The position numbers and the translations under genes are program-made. Shown here one piece after another: positions 10,657 to 16,862 of a DNA stretch of 64,000 nucleotides. Location: positions 88,655-152,654 of the forward strand of contig CALMIK010000046.1 in NCBI GenBank assembly GCA_937863995.1. Reading direction: 5' to 3'. Below the pieces are notes generated by a model that was not told the origin of the DNA, did not search any database, and saw only the letters and a list, made by a program, of their open reading frames with translations. This stretch comes from an uncultured Chelatococcus sp. Its GTDB lineage: Bacteria > Pseudomonadota > Alphaproteobacteria > Rhizobiales > Beijerinckiaceae. Within the stretch, counting starts at the first letter, position 1. Each line of letters begins with the position of its first letter.

Positions 10657-10860
10657 TGCCTTTGCCTTAGCAGACTGTTTGAGCAAAGGAATAGTCGCTT
10701 GTGGTGCGAACGTGTCTTTTGGGAGGGGCTTATCGAAGGATTGCCGGTGATGGGATATGAAAATCTGAATTATTTCAGATATTTGCCTTATGTGCGAACG
10801 TCCCGGCTTTGTGCGGCACGCTTGGGGTTCGCGCATCGTCGGTGCTGGACTTGCGGATGA
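10657..10860 (-). promoter_or_regulatory. CRISPR leader
   Basis: About 204 bp between the cas2 stop and the first (leader-proximal) repeat. It holds an AT-rich inverted repeat ATCTGAA-N4-TTCAGAT at 10763-10780 and a 10-bp direct repeat GTGCGAACGT at 10704-10713 and 10792-10801. Such elements could serve array transcription, IHF-type bending or Cas1-Cas2 docking during spacer acquisition. No clear -35/-10 pair was settled by eye. Confidence 0.75.
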
Positions 10861-11151
10861 TCAGACGATCAGTGTTCCGCCCAGGTCGGTTGCGGGCTTG
10901 GCGCCGACGTGTTCCACTTTGCGCTGCCAGTTGGAACCCAGATAGTAATAGCGCAAACTATCGAATTCCGGCTTGATGATGCTCTCGAGGCGCGCTTTCA
11001 ATTTCGTCCATTGCGCGGGATCTACTTCGATCTCGAAGACGGAGTATTGCACGCGCTGCCCAAGATCCCGGCAGGCTTTGGCCACGGCGCGCAAGCGCGC
11101 GTCTCCTCCCGCGTCGCTTGTCTTGACGTCATAGGTCACGAGCACCAGCAT
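10861..11151 (-). CDS. cas2: Cas2, spacer-acquisition subunit
   Basis: 96 residues with the Cas2 ferredoxin-like start LVLVTYDV (first-strand aspartate) and [10 protein letters not shown]. Cas2 forms the bridge of the Cas1-Cas2 integrase that inserts new spacers at the leader end. The length is normal for type I-C. It lies 9 bp downstream of cas1 and is the last gene before the leader, which is the standard I-C order. Confidence 0.97.
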   Translation of the reverse strand: MLVLVTYDVKTSDAGGDARLRAVAKACRDLGQRVQYSVFEIEVDPAQWTKLKARLESIIKPEFDSLRYYYLGSNWQRKVEHVGAKPATDLGGTLIV

Positions 11152-11160
11152 CAGCGTATC

Positions 11161-12195
11161 CTACTTCCAGAACCATGGGGGATAGGCGTCGATGTCTCCG
11201 CGCAGATGCCGGGCCAGCAGTTGCGCCTGCAGGTAAGGGACCAGTCCCAGCGGCACCTTTTCTTCCAGGAATGGATGCTGCCGTTCCTCTCGCTTGCGCT
11301 CCTGCCACGCGGTCAGCACCGTCTTGCGCGCCTCTTCCGACATGATCACTGCGCCGCCATCCCGTGTTTCGAAATCGCCTGCCCGCAGTTGGCGCCGGTT
11401 GACCAGCGACAGCACCAGCCGGTCGACCAGAACGGGACGCAGTTCCTCCATCAGATCCAGAGCAAGGCTGGGGCGACCTGGCCGGTCGCGATGCAGGAAG
11501 CCCACGGCCGCATCAAGCCCCACGCTTTCGCACGCACTGCGGCAATCGTGCGTCAACAGCGTATAGAGGAAAGACAGCAGCGCATTGACGGGATCGAGCG
11601 GCGGGCGGCGCGACCGCCCCCGCCAGCGCATGTTCTCATCCGGCGAGCGGATCAGGTGATCGAACACGGAAAAATACAGGCTGGCCGCCTCCCCTTCCGA
11701 TCCGCGCATGAGATCGATGGTATCGTCGGCGCGTTGCACGCGTCGGATGATCAAGGCCAGACGGTCCGTAATGCCGGCGATTGCATCACGAGCCGAGGGA
11801 TCGAGCGTATCGCCATAATCCCGCAAGCCACGCATCAGCACGGCGCGCTGGTTCGACACCTTGCCCATGACGACGGAACGCACGATGTCCTGCGCGTTGT
11901 CGGAAGCCTTGTATTGCGCCATTCGCAGCAGGACATTGCCGGTTACGGGTCCTTCTATCCGGGCGAGGAACCGGCCGTTGCGATCCAGCAGAACGAGCGT
12001 GATCCCTGCAGCCGCGCAAGCCCCCATCAGCGCCGGTGACAGATAAATTGCGCCGAAGAGCACCACGGAGGCAAGCAGGTGCATCGGAACACGGGCACGC
12101 TCGGCGCCCTCCACCTCCACCACCAGATTTTCGCCATCCTTCCGCAAGGCGGCGCCTTCCGTGGTGACGTAGAGCGTGTTGAGAAGCTTTTTCAT
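11161..12195 (-). CDS. cas1: Cas1 integrase, type I-C
   Basis: 344 residues starting MKKLLNTLYVTTEGA, the typical opening of I-C Cas1. The ATG at 12195 overlaps the cas4 stop by 4 bp, so the longer reading frame to 12309 is rejected. The alpha-helical C-terminal domain holds the metal-site pattern (conserved glutamate, then H and D/E in the region GFLHRDRPGRPSLALDLMEE). It integrates spacers with Cas2 and, in this subtype, works with Cas4 to select PAM-bearing prespacers. Confidence 0.97.
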   Translation of the reverse strand: MKKLLNTLYVTTEGAALRKDGENLVVEVEGAERARVPMHLLASVVLFGAIYLSPALMGACAAAGITLVLLDRNGRFLARIEGPVTGNVLLRMAQYKASDNAQDIVRSVVMGKVSNQRAVLMRGLRDYGDTLDPSARDAIAGITDRLALIIRRVQRADDTIDLMRGSEGEAASLYFSVFDHLIRSPDENMRWRGRSRRPPLDPVNALLSFLYTLLTHDCRSACESVGLDAAVGFLHRDRPGRPSLALDLMEELRPVLVDRLVLSLVNRRQLRAGDFETRDGGAVIMSEEARKTVLTAWQERKREERQHPFLEEKVPLGLVPYLQAQLLARHLRGDIDAYPPWFWK

Positions 12196-12860
12196 GAAAA
12201 CTCCGCCGTCTCCGACAGAAGCGCGTTCACCATGCGGTCGCGCCATGCCTTGACCGGCTTGACGACTGCATCCGGGCGACACAGCTCGATCAGCGAACAA
12301 GCCCGGCACCGCGCTCGCTGATGGGTCGGCGGAGGGGTGCGGCGCGACGCGAAGACTTCCGCGAGCGCGTCGATGGTCTGTCGCGTCAAGTCCCGCAAAG
12401 CGTTATCGAACGGCACCGCCACCCGCCGCTTCGTCTCGGCGTAGAACAGCGCGCCCTGCGGCACGCTCGCGCCAGTCATTTCCTCAAGGCAGAGCGCCTG
12501 CGCGCACAGCTGCACCTCGTCTGCCCGGTGCAGCTTGGGCTTGCCGCGCTTGTACTCCACGGGGAATGGAATTTCTCCTGCCTCCCCCGCGTGAAACTCG
12601 ACCATGTCCGCAACGCCCGCGATGTTGAGGCGCGTCGAGGCGAGCGGCAACGCCATCACGCGGCGCACGCCGCGCGCCTTGCGCGAGCCGCCCTTGTCCG
12701 CCACGGCGTGCAGAACATCGCCTTCCGCCGTGAAGCGGTTCTCGGCCCACAGCCGCTCCAGGTGAATGAGCGCCGCCTGCCGCAGGCAATAGACCGCGTG
12801 CTGGAGGGCGGAAAGCGGGATGGGTTCGCCCTCCTCCGTGTCGCGCGCCGCGGCCGGCAT
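12192..12860 (-). CDS. cas4: Cas4 RecB-like exonuclease
   Basis: 222 residues. It has an N-terminal cysteine in AVYCLRQ and the C-terminal CRACSLIELC cluster, which together supply iron-sulphur ligands, and the nuclease motif VEYKRGKPK. Cas4 trims prespacer ends and checks the PAM before integration. It starts 2 bp after the cas7 stop and overlaps the cas1 start, so it is translationally coupled within the cas5c-cas2 operon. Confidence 0.95.
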   Translation of the reverse strand: MPAAARDTEEGEPIPLSALQHAVYCLRQAALIHLERLWAENRFTAEGDVLHAVADKGGSRKARGVRRVMALPLASTRLNIAGVADMVEFHAGEAGEIPFPVEYKRGKPKLHRADEVQLCAQALCLEEMTGASVPQGALFYAETKRRVAVPFDNALRDLTRQTIDALAEVFASRRTPPPTHQRARCRACSLIELCRPDAVVKPVKAWRDRMVNALLSETAEFS

Positions 12861-12862
12861 CG

Positions 12863-13816
12863 TCAGAGCCTTTCGATGATCTCGACGCCCGCGGGCAGAT
12901 CGTCTCTGTTGATGCGGATGAGATAGTCGGAAAAGGCGCGTGCGGGCAGCTGGTTGTCCAGCTTCTTGTCGATCGCCTTGAACTCCCCCTCCACGTTGCG
13001 GCCGATCTCGATACGGTCGAACAGGGCGTGTGCCGGCGCGTTGCCGAGCGCGCTGTCGTGCTTGAACACGATGAGCCGGCGCGTCGCCATTTCGCCGCGC
13101 GCCGCCGAGCGGTCATGCTCGAACATATTGGCGAGCGCCTCGAACAGCAGGTCGAGGTCGGCCTCGGAAAAGCCGGTGCGTTCCGCGAACTTGGCCGAGA
13201 TGAAACCGTGCGCCACATAGAGGCCATAGGGCACGATGTACTTGCGGCCCATGGTGCGGTTGTCGACGCGGTCCGGCCCCTCCTCGCTGCCTTCCGCCCG
13301 CTGCTTCTTTTCCGCCTCGTTGGTCGCGGCCATGCGGGTAATGGAGATTTCGAGCGGCATGATCGCCTCGACAGACCGGGCGAAGGTCATCTGCACCGGC
13401 CCCTTCACCTGCCCGCAGTTGACGCCGGTGGACATGACGGCGCCGAAGGTGCGCACGTCGAAGAAGTTCAGGCACATGAAATCGCGCAGCTTCCGCGCTT
13501 CCGCATCATCCTTCGGGTTCAGCTTGGCGTCCTTGTCCACCTTGGCGTCGCCCGGCCGCAGCGCCCGGTAGGCCTGCCGGTGCTTGTCGTTGAGGATAGC
13601 GCCTTCCTCGACATAGATATGGAAGCCGTCCAGCCCGGTCTTCGCCAGTTCCACGTAATTGCGAATCTTGCGTTTCAGGCTGACGTCCGTCACCAGCCCC
13701 TTGCTGGTCTCGGGATCGATGCGCGGCAGGTTGCCGGCATCCGGATCGCCGTTCGGGTTGCCGTTGGCGACATCGAAGATGAGGGCGAAATCGTAGCGGT
13801 TGGCAAGAACGGTCAT
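12863..13816 (-). CDS. cas7: Cas7 (Csd2), type I-C Cascade backbone
   Basis: 317 residues, beginning LANRYDFALIFDVANGNPNGDPDAGN, the RRM-like Cas7/Csd2 signature of type I-C. Several copies line the crRNA in the I-C Cascade. It overlaps the cas8c stop by 4 bp. Nothing unusual is seen in length or composition. Confidence 0.97.
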   Translation of the reverse strand: MTVLANRYDFALIFDVANGNPNGDPDAGNLPRIDPETSKGLVTDVSLKRKIRNYVELAKTGLDGFHIYVEEGAILNDKHRQAYRALRPGDAKVDKDAKLNPKDDAEARKLRDFMCLNFFDVRTFGAVMSTGVNCGQVKGPVQMTFARSVEAIMPLEISITRMAATNEAEKKQRAEGSEEGPDRVDNRTMGRKYIVPYGLYVAHGFISAKFAERTGFSEADLDLLFEALANMFEHDRSAARGEMATRRLIVFKHDSALGNAPAHALFDRIEIGRNVEGEFKAIDKKLDNQLPARAFSDYLIRINRDDLPAGVEIIERL

Positions 13817-15570
13817 TGTGCGGCCTCTGCGGATTCGGTGGCGTCGCCAGTTTTATTGAAGAATTCATTGCGCTGATGGTAGTAGCCGAGGCCGAACAGC
13901 GCTTGGTCTTCGGGCGGCAACGAGGTGGGATACGGATCCTCGGTGGGATCCATCAGCCCCATGATTTCAGACACCGTTTTTTCCAGGTTGACCCGCCATC
14001 CCGGCTTCTGCTTGCCCAGTTTCGACAGGTGGTTGGCGGAGCCGCTGTCCAGGATGGGAAACACCTTGCGGGGCTGGGCGGAAGCAGAACCGTAGAACTT
14101 GTCCTTGATGGTGGCATTGACGTTGCCGCCAAGCGCCGCCCTCTGGATCTGCTCGTAGACGGCGAAGAGACGCCCCAGCAGGTAGCCCCGGTTCGGGTGT
14201 TTCGGGTTGAGCGCCACGGGCGCCTCCTTCTCCATGTTGAAATTACGACAGAGCACCGCTTTCAGCATGCTGACGCGGTAGGCATTGATGTCGCCGTCGG
14301 CGCGGATGCGCATGAGCGTGGTGGATAGCAGCGTCAGCGGATAGTGCGCGCCGGTCAGGATCGAGCGCATCCACTCGCCGGCCAGATTGGGCGGCACGTT
14401 CTCGCGCTTGCGCTGCACGGCGAGTTCCGACAGGTGACGCCACAGGCCGGCGTATGGATCGCGCGGCGGCGGAACGATGCGCATGTCGGCGACGTATTGC
14501 TGATAATGCTTTGTCAATACGCCGAAATCGTCCTCGTAGTGGAAGCGGATGGACAGGCGCGCCGCATTGGGGGCAAGACCCAGCACATGGAAGCGCACCC
14601 CCTTGGCCAGCTTGGGCTCGATGTCCTCAAGCCGTTGGCCCTTGCGGATACGCGCGAGATGATCACCGATCTTGTCCGTGTCCGCGGCTGCATCGTCGGC
14701 CGCACTGACGAACTGCGCGAACAGGCTTTCGGCCTCCGCCGCCACCTCGCCGCCGTTCTGTGACCACGCCCAGAAGACCGTTGAGGCATCGCCGATTTGC
14801 ACCCGATGTCCGCTGCCGGTCTCAAGAAACCGATTGAGCACGGTCGTGTAGGCGAACGCCGCCGCCTCGGACACGGGAGCGTTGTCGCCCTGCTCGTGCC
14901 CGTATGATGTGAAGGCATCGAGGTTGAAGGATACCAGCGCCGCCCCGGACGATTGAGCCCCCCAGACACCCTTGATGGACGGATGCAGCCGCGCCACCGG
15001 ACCCGGACTGCCGCTCACGAGGCAGATTTTTGCCTCCTTTTCGCCGGCGCCCGCCACGGCCTGCCAGAGGTCGCGCGCCGCCGGCCGGTCGTGAATGCGG
15101 ATATCCCGCAGGCGCTCGCTCTCCAGCGCGAAGACGACATTCTGGTCCTTCATCTCGTCGGTCCAGCGCGGCGGCGTGAACTGTTCCGGCGTCCACGATT
15201 TCAGGAAGAGCCGGAGCGCCTTGAGCCCTTCGTCTTGCGCCCCCTCCAGAGCCTCAAGGTGTCTGGCGACGAAAGCCGCATGCTCGCCGGCCGTGCGCTT
15301 GCCCTCGCCCGCTGTCACGCCAAGAACGTAGGAAGTCTTGTCCCACAGGAAGTTCGGCGCGATACCGGCCGTGCGCTTCACCGGCTGCGGCACCAGCAAC
15401 TGGACCGGCCGCTTCTTCTTGCCGGCACCCTCCCGCAGGTCGACGACATGAACGACCGACCCGTCCCCGGCCAGCGAAATCAAAACACCGATCTTCTCCG
15501 AGGAGAAGCCATAGGGCGGCGCACCCGGCAGCCGGTCATAAGCTTGCGCCAGCGACGTCAGGATGCTCAT
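13813..15570 (-). CDS. cas8c: Cas8c (Csd1), large subunit of type I-C Cascade
   Basis: 585 residues, matching the Csd1 family from the start (ILTSLAQAYDRL, then PPYGFSSEKIGVLISL) to the C-terminal HQRNEFFNK segment. The large subunit recognises the PAM (TTC in studied I-C systems) and stabilises the R-loop. In I-C systems the 3' part of this gene can also yield a separate Cas11c small subunit from an internal start; I did not identify that start with confidence. It overlaps cas5c and cas7 by 4 bp each. Confidence 0.96.
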   Translation of the reverse strand: MSILTSLAQAYDRLPGAPPYGFSSEKIGVLISLAGDGSVVHVVDLREGAGKKKRPVQLLVPQPVKRTAGIAPNFLWDKTSYVLGVTAGEGKRTAGEHAAFVARHLEALEGAQDEGLKALRLFLKSWTPEQFTPPRWTDEMKDQNVVFALESERLRDIRIHDRPAARDLWQAVAGAGEKEAKICLVSGSPGPVARLHPSIKGVWGAQSSGAALVSFNLDAFTSYGHEQGDNAPVSEAAAFAYTTVLNRFLETGSGHRVQIGDASTVFWAWSQNGGEVAAEAESLFAQFVSAADDAAADTDKIGDHLARIRKGQRLEDIEPKLAKGVRFHVLGLAPNAARLSIRFHYEDDFGVLTKHYQQYVADMRIVPPPRDPYAGLWRHLSELAVQRKRENVPPNLAGEWMRSILTGAHYPLTLLSTTLMRIRADGDINAYRVSMLKAVLCRNFNMEKEAPVALNPKHPNRGYLLGRLFAVYEQIQRAALGGNVNATIKDKFYGSASAQPRKVFPILDSGSANHLSKLGKQKPGWRVNLEKTVSEIMGLMDPTEDPYPTSLPPEDQALFGLGYYHQRNEFFNKTGDATESAEAAQ

Positions 15571-16235
15571 CGCAGGATCTCCGGCGAGTGAGGTGGAGGC
15601 ACCCTGACGATGCCGTTCTCCAGCTTCGCCCGGAAGAACAGCGACGGCCGGTCCTTGGCGTCATGGTCGATGTCCCACAGCATCAGCCCGAGATCGCGGG
15701 TTTCATCGATGGCTTTCGGCAAGGACACGCCGGCCGGCAGCAAGGAAAAGCGGGCCGCGAATTCGCGGGTGCCAAGGCAGGGCTGATGAAAACATTGCCC
15801 GCGCGCCGCGCGCCGGTTGAACATATCGAGGTGCTTGCCTTCGGTATCACCCGGGCCGGCCTTGTCGGTCAGCACGAAATGCGCTTCGATGACATAGGCG
15901 ACATCGACCAGCATGGTGGACGCCCGCTGCTGGCGATCCTCATCAACCAACAGCTGCAACCCTTCAAGGCTGCCGCGGTTCATGGCCGTCTTGATCTTGC
16001 CCACCGGCGCCTTATGCCCGACTTCGTTGCGACGAATGGACTGAAATTTGATGGGCTTGAGAACGTGAATCGCGTCTATCACATATTTTATAGCCGGCTT
16101 CCAATGCACCGCCTCCAGAATCCCCCTTGCTGCGGAAGGAGTGAGACAATCGTAACTGACACGCTCTACCTTGAGCTCGGCTCTCGTAAAACAAGCGTGG
16201 TCGCCCGATACTTCGAGCCTGATGCCATAAGCCAA
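15567..16235 (-). CDS. cas5c: Cas5c (Csd5/Cas5d), crRNA-processing endonuclease
   Basis: 222 residues. The N-terminus AYGIRLEVSGDHACFTR and the segment PSAARGILEAVHWKP are type I-C Cas5 signatures. In this subtype Cas5 replaces Cas6: it cuts each repeat below the stem to leave an 11-nt 5' handle and stays bound to it. The start codon is TTG at 16235, supported by a G-rich ribosome site (AGGGGG) six bases upstream. It is the first gene of the cas5c-cas2 operon. A strong promoter lies just upstream, unlike the usual case where cas5c follows cas3 directly. Confidence 0.95.
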   Translation of the reverse strand: MAYGIRLEVSGDHACFTRAELKVERVSYDCLTPSAARGILEAVHWKPAIKYVIDAIHVLKPIKFQSIRRNEVGHKAPVGKIKTAMNRGSLEGLQLLVDEDRQQRASTMLVDVAYVIEAHFVLTDKAGPGDTEGKHLDMFNRRAARGQCFHQPCLGTREFAARFSLLPAGVSLPKAIDETRDLGLMLWDIDHDAKDRPSLFFRAKLENGIVRVPPPHSPEILR

Positions 16236-16268
16236 GAACGCCCCCTATTCTTATGCTGTCGCCTCAAG

Positions 16269-16297
16269 AATATATTTCGGTAGTTTATTGTAAGCAA
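16269..16297 (-). promoter_or_regulatory. Predicted promoter of the cas5c-cas2 operon
   Basis: On the minus strand, TTGCTT (16297-16292), a 17-bp spacer and TATATT (16274-16269) form a good housekeeping promoter. Transcription would begin near 16262, about 27 nt before the TTG start of cas5c. This lets the effector and adaptation genes be expressed apart from cas3. Confidence 0.6.
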
Positions 16298-16304
16298 TTG
16301 ATGG

Positions 16305-16318
16305 GTTTCTATCCCGAC
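16305..16318 (-). repeat. Collapsed CRISPR-repeat remnant
   Basis: The minus strand reads GTCGGGATAGAAAC, which joins the first four bases of a I-C repeat to the last ten bases of the repeat-like copy at 16755-16787 (GGATAGAAAC). The palindromic middle is missing. It abuts the predicted cas5c promoter. A chance match is possible but is uncommon in a gap this short. Confidence 0.4.
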
Positions 16319-16378
16319 AATGCGGATAAACTCTCTTTCCTTTCGCCGAATTTCAACGCCAGTTGTAGAATCAGACTC

Positions 16379-16582
<204 letters not shown>

Positions 16583-16618
16583 TCAGGTTGCATTTACGAT
16601 GACGCAGATAAGCCTGCA

Positions 16619-16664
16619 TGTCAACAGTTCTTATTTTATCATGTTAAATAAATTCTGGTATTTT
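16619..16664. promoter_or_regulatory. Predicted Cascade target site beside promoter elements
   Basis: TTC at 16628-16630 (the I-C PAM) is followed by TTATTTTATCA at 16631-16641, identical to the first 11 nt of the pseudo-spacer at 16788. Positions 13-16 and 19 of the protospacer also match; the distal half mostly does not (18 of 34 overall). On the minus strand a TTGACA (16624-16619) lies three bases beyond the PAM, pointing toward the GIY-YIG remnant and cas5c. On the plus strand TCAACA (16621-16626), 17 bp and TTAAAT (16644-16649) could form a promoter that the protospacer would cover. Binding here should repress one or both. Confidence 0.6.
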
Positions 16665-16783
16665 CGGCCATTTTATTTATAAACTTCATGCGGCGTCGCT
16701 TCTTGAAGCGAAGCGCAAAGCCATTCCATATATCGCCAGATGGCTGCCGGCCTTGTCGCGCCCCACGCGGGGAACGTGGATAG
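16641..16783 (+). other. Tiny ORFs between the target site and the lone repeat
   Basis: Two short frames lie downstream of the predicted target. 16641-16682 encodes MLNKFWYFRPFYL, an aromatic-rich peptide. 16688-16783 encodes 31 residues starting MRRRFLKRS and ends inside the lone repeat. Neither has a clear ribosome site. In CreTA systems the repressed toxin gene lies just here, between the targeted promoter and the guide, so they are worth listing, but coding is unproven. Confidence 0.25.
16703..16732 (+). promoter_or_regulatory. Possible promoter of the lone-repeat guide RNA
   Basis: TTGAAG (16703-16708), 18 bp, then CATATA (16727-16732) would start transcription near 16740, about 15 nt before the lone repeat. 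The -35 element overlaps a perfect dyad CGCTTC-TT-GAAGCG (16697-16710). This is a moderate match to a housekeeping promoter. Confidence 0.4.
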
Positions 16784-16853
16784 AAACTTATTTTATCAAG
16801 TTATTTCGTACCTCAATCGCAGTCGGCGAGCCTCTATACAGGCCCGCTGACTG
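16755..16853 (+). CRISPR. Solitary CRISPR-like unit (pseudo-repeat, 34-nt pseudo-spacer, degenerate second repeat)
   Basis: A 33-bp I-C-like repeat at 16755-16787 starts GTCGCGCCCC and ends GTGGATAGAAAC. It lies opposite in strand to cas and keeps 10 of 11 bases of the array's 5'-handle sequence. It differs from the 32-bp array repeat in the stem. A 34-nt pseudo-spacer (16788-16821) equals the modal array spacer length. At exactly its end, GTCG recurs (16822) with a small hairpin GCCT-N6-AGGC (16830-16843), a possible degenerate second repeat. The unit ends just 3' of cas3. The spacer's first 11 nt match 16631-16641 next to a TTC. It fits a crRNA-like regulatory RNA such as CreR or CreA. Confidence 0.65.
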
Positions 16854-16862
16854 CCATTCTCC

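Noticed and set aside
8494..10860. Long open frames across the array, with repeating PRGGVGRN or STHAPTRRAT units
   Set aside because: They are translations of the 32-bp repeat in several frames; the DNA is a CRISPR array, not a repeat protein.
12196..12309. Longer Cas1 start at 12309
   Set aside because: It would overlap cas4 by more than 100 bp; Cas1 homology begins MKKLL at 12195, exactly at the coupled ATG.
16589..16624. TTGACA at 16624-16619 as the main cas5c operon promoter
   Set aside because: The matching -10 is poor and the leader would be about 350 nt. The TTGCTT-N17-TATATT promoter at 16269-16297 is better placed, although the TTGACA may still drive the GIY-YIG remnant.
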